DNA of 7,509 nt from CAZEJK01 sp964512045 (GTDB lineage Bacteria; Acidobacteriota; Thermoanaerobaculia; Thermoanaerobaculales; Sulfomarinibacteraceae). Position numbers and translations under genes: made by a program. A model generated the notes under the pieces. It did no database searches. It saw nothing but the letters and a program-made list of their open reading frames with translations, and had not been told where the DNA came from. Positions within the stretch are counted from its first letter, which is position 1; the number at the start of each line of letters is the position of its first letter. Below are positions 1-6,425 of the stretch, piece after piece. The DNA lies in contig CAZEJK010000253.1 in the NCBI GenBank assembly GCA_964512045.1, forward strand, positions 1-7,509, in the 5' to 3' direction.

Positions 1-103
1 CAGGCACTCTGGTTGGAGTGGCCCGCGCGTGTCCCGGCGTAGCCGCGGTGGGTGGCAGGGGGAAGCGAAGCCGGGTCCCTTGACCGTTTGCTCCCCGAAG
101 CGT
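1..103 (+). repeat. Repeat block I (modules D, A and F), cut by the window edge
   Basis: Positions 1-76 match 7292-7367 with only two mismatches by hand alignment. The shared part is a leader (module D, 1-32) followed by a hairpin-forming module A (33-76). A further segment around 81-103, TGACCGTTTGCTCCCC followed by GAAGCG, recurs at 1613-1633 (module F). All three copies are in the same orientation. The block lies just past the 3' end of the HEPN gene, with about 46 unremarkable bases between. No reading frame here looks like a protein. Confidence 0.85.
33..75. repeat. REP-like hairpin, module A copy 1
   Basis: The left arm CCCGGCGTAGC (33-43) and right arm GCGAAGCCGGG (65-75) are imperfect inverted repeats, pairing at 9 of 11 positions around a 21-base loop. 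The same arms at the same spacing recur at 1443-1485 and 7324-7366, and a degenerate copy lies at 6745-6786. No T-run follows on either strand, so a classical intrinsic terminator is unlikely. Size and structure resemble bacterial REP elements, but membership in a known REP family is not shown. Confidence 0.65.
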
Positions 104-149
104 CCTGAGCGATCCCAACAGCCCGGCGCTACTGCTCCGATGCCGATCA

Positions 150-593
150 TCAGGTGCTGAGGAGGCGTCCGTGATGCCGCTGTAGCCATGCCTCGAGAGT
201 CCGACGAAGCTCCTTCGCGAGCTCGGTCATCTCGCTGGCTTCCTGGGCAGAGATCATGCCGATCTGCTCGTACACGGCGGTGTTTCGCTTACGACGGCAA
301 CGGTCGAGAAGCGAGACCTTGTGAGCTTCCAGGCCAACGGTAAAGGTGAGAGTCTCGATGGTTCGAAGGTGCTTGCTCTGGCGCTCCGCTTGAAACCCAG
401 AAGCCGCGAGAGTGGCGGTTGCCAGCTGCAGCATGGCGTTGTAGGCGATGTCGAACCGCCACTCCGGACTGAGACCAGCTGTCTGACTGTCCGCGATGTC
501 GCGGTCAGCAATGGCCAGCAGCCTGCTGATCTCGTCAGCGGAGGTCTGGTGGGGCCGAATCCACCGGTTCTTCCAGTATCGCTCCAAGCTCAC
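150..593 (-). CDS. HEPN-domain protein, probable toxin of an HEPN/MNT pair
   Basis: A 147-aa, largely helical cytoplasmic protein. The GTG at 593 is chosen because GGAG (plus 600-603) sits 6 bases upstream and because protein-like sequence begins there; the open frame extends to 767, but that part is an Arg/Ser-rich shadow of the upstream gene. The first HEPN-like helix region covers residues about 18-65 (YNAMLQLATATLAASGF at 51-67). The basic motif RCRRKRNTAVYE is at 98-109, followed by a C-terminal helix (about 116-140). In HEPN families this motif region forms the RNase or nucleotide-transfer target site. The usual RX4-6H histidine is absent; Arg103, Asn104 and Tyr108 are present, as I recall for SAV_6107-like HEPN proteins. 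The gene overlaps the MNT gene by 59 bases, so the two are surely co-transcribed. A toxin role is inferred from this pairing and not demonstrated. Confidence 0.8.
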   Translation of the reverse strand: MSLERYWKNRWIRPHQTSADEISRLLAIADRDIADSQTAGLSPEWRFDIAYNAMLQLATATLAASGFQAERQSKHLRTIETLTFTVGLEAHKVSLLDRCRRKRNTAVYEQIGMISAQEASEMTELAKELRRTLEAWLQRHHGRLLST

Positions 594-1179
594 AGCTGTC
601 TCCGATGATGAACAGCTTCTCTCCTTGCATGACGAGGGTGATGAACTGATGGCCGTGGCGGTACTTCGATCGCACTTCCTGGCGGGGGTAGACGGTGGGA
701 TTGACCTCTCGCCGGAGCCGTTGCTCGGCGGTGCTCGCAGCGATCGAGACCTCGGCGAACGTGACATCTCCGATGACCATCAGGTCGAGGTCGCTGGCCG
801 CGTTCTCCTGAGAACGAGCGATCGAGCCGTAGATGAATGCGATATCGATTGTGGATGCGAGGTCTGCGAACGCCGTCCTGAGCACGTCCACCACACCCAT
901 CGTCTTGGTGATGATGCCGCGCAGCTCATCGTAGATCGGACAGCGTGGGTCGGCCTGGAAGTACACGTGTCGCCCGCGCTCGAAGCGCACGAGCACCCCG
1001 GTTGTCGTCAGGACGCCGAGCTCCCGCTGCACCTGTCCCACCGCGAGTCCGGTGAGCTCGGCGATCTCCCGCAGGTAGAAGCTCTCGTCAGGATGGGAGT
1101 AGAGCAGGCCGAGCACGGCCCGACGTGTCTTCGGGAAAAGTGCCGCCACCGGGCGCTCCACCAGTGCTGCCGTAGCCAA
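535..1179 (-). CDS. Winged-helix + minimal nucleotidyltransferase (MNT) protein, probable antitoxin/autoregulator
   Basis: About 214 aa from a TTG start at 1179. Residues about 15-75 form an ArsR/MarR-like winged helix (FPKTRRAVLGLLYSHP, FYLREIAELTGL, then the wing GVLVRFERGRHVYF). Residues about 100-200 form a Pol-beta-type minimal nucleotidyltransferase, with the core YGSIARSQENAASDLDLMV: Gly118-Ser119 and acidic pair Asp130/Asp132, which bind metal and NTP in this superfamily. In known HEPN/MNT modules the MNT partner neutralises the HEPN toxin, in some cases by adding nucleotides to it. The fused DNA-binding domain suggests it also represses its own operon. The start is uncertain: the frame is open to a TTG at 1275, but a predicted promoter and palindrome lie at 1182-1218. 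The TTG at 1179 would give a nearly leaderless mRNA, and GTG at 1161 is the alternative. No Shine-Dalgarno is seen before either. It overlaps the HEPN gene by 59 bases. Confidence 0.85.
   Translation of the reverse strand: MATAALVERPVAALFPKTRRAVLGLLYSHPDESFYLREIAELTGLAVGQVQRELGVLTTTGVLVRFERGRHVYFQADPRCPIYDELRGIITKTMGVVDVLRTAFADLASTIDIAFIYGSIARSQENAASDLDLMVIGDVTFAEVSIAASTAEQRLRREVNPTVYPRQEVRSKYRHGHQFITLVMQGEKLFIIGDSCELGAILEEPVDSAPPDLR
600..603 (-). promoter_or_regulatory. Ribosome-binding site fixing the HEPN start
   Basis: GGAG on the minus strand, 6 bases before the GTG at 593, lies inside the end of the MNT gene. It decides the start: no comparable site was used to justify the much longer open frame beginning at 767. 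Confidence 0.7.
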
Positions 1180-1181
1180 TG

Positions 1182-1199
1182 CGAGTACAAATGTACTCG
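1182..1199. promoter_or_regulatory. Palindromic operator candidate
   Basis: A perfect inverted repeat with 7-base arms, CGAGTAC (1182-1188) and GTACTCG (1193-1199), around AAAT. It lies just ahead of the MNT start and covers the predicted -10 box. An autoregulatory site for the encoded winged helix is the simplest reading. The palindrome is direct observation; the bound protein is inferred. Confidence 0.6.
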
Positions 1200-1218
1200 A
1201 TTGTGGTACGAAGATCAA
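1190..1218 (-). promoter_or_regulatory. Predicted sigma70-type promoter of the MNT/HEPN operon
   Basis: On the minus strand, TTGATC (-35; plus 1213-1218) and TACATT (-10; plus 1190-1195) are separated by exactly 17 bases, each matching the consensus at 4 of 6 positions. Transcription would begin near 1183-1180, at or just before the TTG at 1179, giving a nearly leaderless message. The palindrome at 1182-1199 overlaps the -10, so a bound repressor would block polymerase. Confidence 0.5.
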
Positions 1219-1442
1219 TGATAGTTGCTCGAGTGCGGTTTCGCAGTGATCGGTCGGCGCGAAGAGATACCGCAAGCCGGTGGGCCCGCAGCATACGACG
1301 CGTCCGACTGCGTCGCGGTACTCCGATGGCGCAGCAGCCAGTACGCTTCCAGGCCAACCCGACGGACAGGGCTCCGGAGTTCCGGGGCCGGCATCCGGCT
1401 GCCGGGTCGGGGACCGTGGGCCGGGGCCGAAGCCGGGCTTGC

Positions 1443-1485
1443 CCCGGCGTAGCCGCGGTGGGCGGCTGGGGGAAGCGAAGCCGGG
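1443..1485. repeat. REP-like hairpin, module A copy 2
   Basis: The arms CCCGGCGTAGC (1443-1453) and GCGAAGCCGGG (1475-1485) are identical to those at 33-75, with the same 21-base loop length. The loop varies slightly while the arms are kept, as expected if the folded structure matters. Confidence 0.65.
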
Positions 1486-1584
1486 TCATCTCGACCGAAC
1501 TCCCATGGCGTCGCGGATGGCCCTCTGGCCAACGGCTTTGCCGGTCTCGCCGGAGCACCTGGCGAGTGGAGAGATCCCGTCGGA

Positions 1585-1610
1585 GCACCCGCGAGCGCCT
1601 GGGCGGGTGC
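1585..1610. other. Perfect 8-bp stem-loop downstream of the 840-aa protein gene
   Basis: GCACCCGC (1585-1592) and GCGGGTGC (1603-1610) form a perfect GC-rich stem with a 10-base loop. It lies about 90 bases past the stop of the secreted-protein gene, at the end of repeat module B. The right arm is absent from the module B copy at 6848-6955, so the stem is specific to this copy. There is no T-run on either strand, so it could impede transcription but is not a convincing intrinsic terminator. Confidence 0.4.
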
Positions 1611-1700
1611 CGTGACCGTTTGCTCCCCAAAGCGGCCTCGTTCCGACAGATGGCACCAAGGCCCCTCCCTCATCGTTACGAGGCGCCGCGTGCTGCCGTT

Positions 1701-4223
1701 TCACCACCAGTTGGTCGGATCGCCGGTGCGGTTGTCGATCAGCGACACGAACGCCCACGACCGGCCCCTGATGCCCGCGGAGCTGTCGTCCAGCGGCACG
1801 ACTGTCAGCCCGTAGGTGCCGGCGGACAGCTCGTCGACGCCGAGCCAGTCCTCCAATGGACGGATCTCGCTCTGCCACGGCGTCACACTGACCTGTGTCT
1901 CGGCGGCCACGCTGCCATCCGCTGCGTGCAGGGTAAGCCGATGGACGATGGGATCCTCCGCGTTGGCGTTGTACAGCCCGAGGTTGATCCGAAAGTCGTC
2001 GCTTACCTCGATACCGCCGAAGTACTGCACCGGCCATCCGCCGTGCGGGTACATCGGGAGCATCCCGCCGTACGTGCCGCCGTCAGGACGCTCGACGTAC
2101 GTGCGCGAGAACATGCTCGTCCACGAGCTCGCCGGCAGGTGCAGCGCACCACGGATGTTGTCCTCGTCTTCGCACGGAATGAACTTGCGGATGACGTCGG
2201 GGAAGATCGAGCGAAAGGAGTTCTCCGGCTCGAAGGTGACGTCCCCGACCTCGTCGCGTGTTTCCAGCCAGTCCGCGAGCGGCATCGACATCTCGCCAAG
2301 CAGGCTCTGGGCAAGCTCATCGCCCGGCCCGTAGCCGCCACAGACGTCATCGGTCGCGGGATGGAACAGCGCCCACGGGTAGTTCGTCGAGAAGCTGTTG
2401 GTCATGCCATACAAATCGGTTCGCCACAGCACTCCGCCCACTCCGAGCGCGTGCGTCACGGCCGGTATGGCGCTCTCGTCCCACTCCCAGGGGTACAGCC
2501 AACGCAGGGTGTACGGCAGAAATGTGGCGTCTCCGGTGGTGTTGTCCACCATGGACAGCCAGACGATCGCCTGATCGGTGGCCCTGACGGACACCTGGGA
2601 CGGCCAACCATCAACGATCTCCTGGGGAAAGAGCTCCTCGAGGTGCAGCATGCGCACGCTGTTGGGCGCCACATGGACAACCTGGCGCGTCGCCTCCGGC
2701 AGATTCGACGCCACAGTCCAGCGCCTTGGCGTGTGGTAGGCCCAGCGCAGGATGACCTGCAGCGGCTCGTCGGACGCGTTGACCACACCGAGGTTGTGCC
2801 GGAAGCGTCCTGGTTGTCGCCGGTCCACGACCACCCATGCCTCCGTGTAGAACTCGTTGCGCTCCTCGACCGGCGCCTCGTGGTTCGAGTACCCAACATC
2901 GTCCGGTACCGCCGGCACCGCCTGCCCGAACGTACCGCTGGCGTTGCCCGTCCAGACCCGCGCCACGGCTACCACGTTCTGGGCAAACCGGTACTCCGAG
3001 CAGACCTGAACGGCGTCATGGGTGACGCCGTCGCCAGCCGGCCCGCCGCCGAGCAGGACCAGCGGCTCGTCAATCACCTTGGAGCCGTGACCTGGGAGCT
3101 CGACGACGTGGGTCTGGTCCGGTGCGGTGACCCGCGACAGCTCGACCTCGATCGGCGCCCCCGAGGGGTTGTACAACCACAGTCGCGTTCGCCAGCGCGT
3201 CCCGTTGCGGCCGGGCGCGTCGACCACGATCGGCACTGTCTGAAGCTTCTCCGCAGGCGGTGACGCGGCCAGCGACGCCATCCAGTGTGGAAACCCTGTA
3301 TATGAGACGCCACAGTCACTGCAGGTTGCATAGACCCTCTCGATCTCGAACGTCTCGAGATCCAGCGCGACGAACTGCTCGGCCGTAACCGCGAGCAGCG
3401 AGTCCGTCCACGGATGGAGGTGCCGTAGAGAGAAGGCCGAACCTTCCGGGAAAGTCCGCTCTTCGACTACGCTGAGCCCGCCTGATCCGTCGTCCTTGAG
3501 AAACTCAATCGAGTCCACGCGTCTTCGCCAGATGCCTCCTCGCAACGGATCCGGGAAAAGCCTCAGCGAGTCCGTCTTGAGCCAGGTTGGGTTTCCTCCA
3601 TACTCCGACAGCTCGGCCACAACCTCGAAGTCGCTCGATGTCGCTCCGTGCTCGCGGAACACCAGGTGGGTCGCATACTCCTGGACCGTCCCGCTGTCGA
3701 GCACCGGAAAGCCGAGCTCTGTGCACGTGTCCAGGCCCTGCCAGAACCTGAGCGCGGTGAAGGCGCACGAAAGGAACCCGTAGTGGCCGGGCTCGAGGCC
3801 GATAGCCTCAGCCTCTTCGGGACCTACGGCGGGCCCGTGCAGCACCCATCCCCACGCCGCATCCTGCGGAATGGTGTCAAATGTCCTGATGAGACGGAGC
3901 GAGGGTAGCTCGAGCTCGTAGCTCGTCGGGAATCGCTGCACCAAGAGCGAATCACCCCAGGTCGCCAGGCTGAGCCCCTCGACATAGGGGTAGCCGTCCC
4001 AGGTCTCCGCCACGTTGAGGGGCCGTTCTCGACGCCAGCTCCCTGTCTGCGGGTCGAAGAGCCAGAGCCCACTGTTCGGATGGGGACCGTCGTACCCCAT
4101 GTCCATGTGCTGGCGCACAGCAAACACCTGGCTGGCGTACTCCTCCCACGTTGGCACCTCCGCCATCACAGCGGGAGCTGAGCAGAGAACGACCAGCAGA
4201 ACGACGTGAGCTCTCATCCTCAT
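1701..4223 (-). CDS. Large secreted protein with two tandem C-terminal modules; function unknown
   Basis: An 840-aa protein. The ATG at 4223 is chosen because GGAG lies 7 bases upstream (plus 4231-4234) and a signal peptide follows directly: basic start MRMR, hydrophobic core VVLLVVLC, likely cleavage after AVMA (residue 21). The open frame to 4337 only runs back into the protease gene. Residues about 50-320 are rich in beta-strand patterns such as LWLFDPQTGSW (54-64) and FVALDLETFEIERVY (284-298), suggesting a propeller-like fold, without a firm family match. Residues about 330-570 and 586-840 are two divergent copies of one module: WRTRLWLYNP/WRTDLYGMTN, GTFGQ/GTYGG, FRHNLGVVNA/FRINLGLYNA, LHLEELF/RPLEDWL, DNTTGDA/DNRTGDP. 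From memory such modules end many hypothetical secreted acidobacterial proteins. It is the second gene of an operon, 13 bases after the protease stop. No catalytic motif or membrane anchor was seen, so an adhesive, structural or surface-associated role is conjecture. Confidence 0.85.
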   Translation of the reverse strand: MRMRAHVVLLVVLCSAPAVMAEVPTWEEYASQVFAVRQHMDMGYDGPHPNSGLWLFDPQTGSWRRERPLNVAETWDGYPYVEGLSLATWGDSLLVQRFPTSYELELPSLRLIRTFDTIPQDAAWGWVLHGPAVGPEEAEAIGLEPGHYGFLSCAFTALRFWQGLDTCTELGFPVLDSGTVQEYATHLVFREHGATSSDFEVVAELSEYGGNPTWLKTDSLRLFPDPLRGGIWRRRVDSIEFLKDDGSGGLSVVEERTFPEGSAFSLRHLHPWTDSLLAVTAEQFVALDLETFEIERVYATCSDCGVSYTGFPHWMASLAASPPAEKLQTVPIVVDAPGRNGTRWRTRLWLYNPSGAPIEVELSRVTAPDQTHVVELPGHGSKVIDEPLVLLGGGPAGDGVTHDAVQVCSEYRFAQNVVAVARVWTGNASGTFGQAVPAVPDDVGYSNHEAPVEERNEFYTEAWVVVDRRQPGRFRHNLGVVNASDEPLQVILRWAYHTPRRWTVASNLPEATRQVVHVAPNSVRMLHLEELFPQEIVDGWPSQVSVRATDQAIVWLSMVDNTTGDATFLPYTLRWLYPWEWDESAIPAVTHALGVGGVLWRTDLYGMTNSFSTNYPWALFHPATDDVCGGYGPGDELAQSLLGEMSMPLADWLETRDEVGDVTFEPENSFRSIFPDVIRKFIPCEDEDNIRGALHLPASSWTSMFSRTYVERPDGGTYGGMLPMYPHGGWPVQYFGGIEVSDDFRINLGLYNANAEDPIVHRLTLHAADGSVAAETQVSVTPWQSEIRPLEDWLGVDELSAGTYGLTVVPLDDSSAGIRGRSWAFVSLIDNRTGDPTNWW

Positions 4224-4230
4224 CAGTATG

Positions 4231-4234
4231 CTCC
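4231..4234 (-). promoter_or_regulatory. Ribosome-binding site fixing the start of the 840-aa protein
   Basis: GGAG on the minus strand, 7 bases before the ATG at 4223, sits inside the 13-base gap between the protease stop (4239-4237) and this start. It favours 4223 over the second ATG at 4217 and over upstream frame extensions. Confidence 0.65.
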
Positions 4235-4236
4235 AA

Positions 4237-6315
4237 TCAGAGCTGCTGGGCACAACAGATCGGCGACTGGGACCCCGGGTCACAGTACTGGCGGGTAAAC
4301 GGAATCCCAACGGCCTCAAACGCATCCATGACAGCATCCTGCTCGTCCAGCGAGTCGCTCAGGACTCCGCAGTTCGGGTCGGACGGATCCTCCGTTCTGC
4401 ATCGATAGAACTCATGCCAGGTCGTGCAGGTCGCAGCGTTCACCAGCTCCTGGAAGGAGGGGCTAGTGTCCATGTAGAAGACTGTCCGCAGCAGCACATA
4501 AGTCGCACCTCGCATGGCTTGGAAACGGTCCGTCTCGAGCGGCGTCACCGAGATCGAGCAGTCGAGACCGGAAGGCCATTCACTCGGATCTGTATGATTG
4601 CAATGAGGGTTTGTCCCACCTTCGGTCAGGAGATACTGCACCACCGCGAGGAGATTCCCGACCGAGTTGGAGTTGTTGGATGAGTCGTCCATGTGAAGGC
4701 GATAGGAAATACAGCGACCGCAGTCCGGATCGTCCGCGCGACGGTGCGGCTTGTTGGAGTCCTCTCCCATGTACCAGTCCGTCGGTGCGCCATTCTCCCA
4801 CCACTCTACCGCGTGCCCGAACACATCCGCAAGTCCCTCAGCGATATAGAGGTTGTGTTGATCGGGAAGTTCATCAGTGGGCTCAGAACTCTGGTCGTGC
4901 CAACCTGCGATGTGTTTCTCCACCCCGTGGAACCACTCGTGTGCCACCACATCAAGAGCGGTCGCCAGCGATATCACGTTCGTACCGTCGGCGAGGTCTT
5001 CTGCAGGGTAAATCACTACCGAGTCCTCAGGACGGCTGATGTTTGACGTACCGACACCGAACTGGGCGCTGTTGTAGCGGCCACCTACGTGGACATGATA
5101 CGCATCCACAACGACCTGACACAGCATTCCGTTATCATCGATACCGTTGAGACGGAGGATGTTCTGGAGCGCATTCATGACGGTACGAGTGTTGAACGAA
5201 GCGGTGCCAGCCACTGCCCCTGGGATTCCCTTCCAATTTGTCGGCGACACACTTTCGAAACGAAGGTCGTCAACCTGATTCCAGGTCGGTCCTGCTCCTA
5301 TGCCCCCGACAGTCCCGTCGACGGGGACGATGACGCGATGGGGATTGTATGCCGCCGTTGGACAGAACTGGTTCTCGTGCAACCCCATCCAGATCACGAT
5401 TGGAGGGTATCCGAGGCCCGGATCATAGGCTTGATACGGGTACTCAGGAAAGTCGGACAGGAGCGGATCCAGGACCGAGGCGTAGGCGGTGGGTGATGGT
5501 ATCACCACCGGCCGACCCTCCAGAGCATAGACGGGTCCTCCGACCCTGGCGCCGTCCTCGTCCTTCTGACACTCGCGGTTCGGGTTCGGGTATGGAAGAG
5601 ACATCGGATCCGTGCGCCTCGTACCGAGAATACGCCCATCGCCGGCGTCCATGGTCGCGACGATGGATTCTCCGGACACAGTGATTGAAGGAACCTCCCA
5701 GACGAAGCGGAACGATGTCCCGTCGCCTGCTGGCTCGGCTACGAGCCTGGCGTGGGCTATCTGCTGGTCGATCATCTCTTGAGACCACGTCAAGCGGTCG
5801 TCGAGCTCGTAGCGCGGATCTGCGTCCAGTTGGTCCTGAGCCAGAACGTAGGCCTGATATTCATCGCCGACCACGGCCCGGTTCACAGTCTCGAAGCGTT
5901 CCAGCTGATGGCCCTGGATCATCAGGAGCGGACCCTGGGGCGTGTAGTGGAACCCGAGCTCGATGCCGTTGATCGGAATGCCCTCTGCATAGCGGGACGA
6001 GAGGTTCTCAGCAAGGGCGCTTCCCGGTCGGATGACAAGCTGGTAGAACACGTGGTGCACACCGCTCGGATCCGTCATCTCCTTCCTCTTCTGCCACCTC
6101 ACCGAGCCTCGAGGACACTCCACTACGCGCGGGTTTGTCGACGGGATCCCCGGCCCATAGATCGCATCGCCAAAGCCCTGTCGCAAGGCGTCGCCGGTGA
6201 TATGCACCCGAAGCGTGCTCGTCGCAGAGTCTCGGTGCTCGGCCGGACCCGCAGCCAGTGCGATTCCGGTAATGAGAACAAACCCAATCAGAACCGTAAC
6301 CGTAAGCGCTCGCAT
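4237..6315 (-). CDS. Secreted M4 (thermolysin-family) zinc metalloprotease precursor
   Basis: A 692-aa preproprotein. The signal peptide covers residues 1 to about 22 (VTVLIGFVLITGIALAA). An N-terminal propeptide follows (about 24-240), including a PepSY-like stretch (SFRFVWEVPSI, then VATMDAGDGRILG, 201-231) that in this family inhibits the enzyme until processing. The catalytic part, about 310-672, parallels thermolysin: DVVAHEWFHGVEKH contains HExxH with zinc ligands His459 and His463 and general base Glu460; IAEGLADVFG gives the third ligand Glu493 and Asp497; the end AVMDAFEAVGI matches the family's C-terminal helix. Two departures are visible. The Glu ligand lies 30 residues after the second His (20 in thermolysin), so there is an insertion. 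The DNGGVHINS segment reads DDSSNNSNS (543-551), putting Asn548 in place of catalytic His231. The C-terminus is Cys-rich (678, 687, 688), hinting at disulfides. The start has RBS GAGGTG 5 bases upstream. It is the first gene of its operon. Confidence 0.92.
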   Translation of the reverse strand: MRALTVTVLIGFVLITGIALAAGPAEHRDSATSTLRVHITGDALRQGFGDAIYGPGIPSTNPRVVECPRGSVRWQKRKEMTDPSGVHHVFYQLVIRPGSALAENLSSRYAEGIPINGIELGFHYTPQGPLLMIQGHQLERFETVNRAVVGDEYQAYVLAQDQLDADPRYELDDRLTWSQEMIDQQIAHARLVAEPAGDGTSFRFVWEVPSITVSGESIVATMDAGDGRILGTRRTDPMSLPYPNPNRECQKDEDGARVGGPVYALEGRPVVIPSPTAYASVLDPLLSDFPEYPYQAYDPGLGYPPIVIWMGLHENQFCPTAAYNPHRVIVPVDGTVGGIGAGPTWNQVDDLRFESVSPTNWKGIPGAVAGTASFNTRTVMNALQNILRLNGIDDNGMLCQVVVDAYHVHVGGRYNSAQFGVGTSNISRPEDSVVIYPAEDLADGTNVISLATALDVVAHEWFHGVEKHIAGWHDQSSEPTDELPDQHNLYIAEGLADVFGHAVEWWENGAPTDWYMGEDSNKPHRRADDPDCGRCISYRLHMDDSSNNSNSVGNLLAVVQYLLTEGGTNPHCNHTDPSEWPSGLDCSISVTPLETDRFQAMRGATYVLLRTVFYMDTSPSFQELVNAATCTTWHEFYRCRTEDPSDPNCGVLSDSLDEQDAVMDAFEAVGIPFTRQYCDPGSQSPICCAQQL

Positions 6316-6320
6316 TCAAA

Positions 6321-6326
6321 CACCTC
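6321..6326 (-). promoter_or_regulatory. Ribosome-binding site of the protease gene
   Basis: GAGGTG on the minus strand, 5 bases upstream of the ATG at 6315, confirms that start. The ATG is followed at once by a typical signal peptide. Confidence 0.75.
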
Positions 6327-6344
6327 TATATTTTTATCGCTTTC

Positions 6345-6373
6345 AGTATATACTATTTTTGCACCTGGAACAA
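6345..6373 (-). promoter_or_regulatory. Predicted promoter of the protease operon
   Basis: On the minus strand, TTGTTC (-35; plus 6368-6373) and TATACT (-10; plus 6345-6350) are 17 bases apart. The -10 matches the consensus at 5 of 6 positions, the -35 at 3 of 6. The transcript would start near 6338, leaving a leader of about 20-25 bases with the GAGGTG site. The promoter sits in an AT-rich stretch (about 6316-6425) that contrasts sharply with the GC-rich surroundings. A perfect 10-base palindrome, AGTATATACT (6345-6354), overlaps the -10 and might be an operator. Confidence 0.55.
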
Positions 6374-6425
6374 CTTTTGAAATGTTTTTATGTCTAAAGT
6401 ATCTTTTATGCCAACAGACATTTTG

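Larger units (their letters stand above)
1277..1633 (+). repeat. Repeat block II (modules C, A, B and F)
   Basis: This block fills most of the spacer between the 840-aa protein gene and the MNT/HEPN operon. Module C (1277-1406) aligns without gaps to 7054-7183, with about 9 mismatches in 130 bases. Module A (1443-1485) is the REP-like hairpin. Module B (1486-1593) is related to 6848-6955 and to 7427-7509; its ends are well conserved and its middle diverged. Module F (1613-1633) matches 81-103. Open frames across it run in several phases on both strands and look like shadows of GC-rich repeat DNA. The block starts about 60 bases upstream of the predicted MNT promoter. Confidence 0.85.

Noticed and set aside
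594..767. N-terminal extension of the HEPN protein to 767
   Set aside because: The added 58 residues are Ser/Arg-rich and arise from the antisense phase of the MNT gene; the GTG at 593 has a good RBS.
1182..1275. N-terminal extension of the MNT protein to a TTG at 1275
   Set aside because: The extension would cross a well-spaced promoter and a perfect palindrome, and its residues do not look like part of the winged helix.
1585..1610. Intrinsic terminator for the protease operon
   Set aside because: The stem is perfect, but no T-run follows on the minus strand, so it is kept only as a stem-loop of unknown role.
1277..1633. Integron attC sites or an insertion sequence
   Set aside because: No paired attC core sites, no integrase or transposase frame, no terminal inverted repeats and no target-site duplication were recognised.
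1179..3263. 694-codon plus-strand open frame
   Set aside because: It lies antisense to the 840-aa secreted protein and to repeat block II. Its translation is Arg/Val/Pro-rich without domains or a ribosome-binding site, while the minus strand has a signal peptide, an RBS and duplicated motifs.
4224..4337. N-terminal extension of the 840-aa protein to 4337
   Set aside because: It would put 38 residues before an obvious signal peptide and overlap the protease gene, although the start at 4223 has its own RBS.
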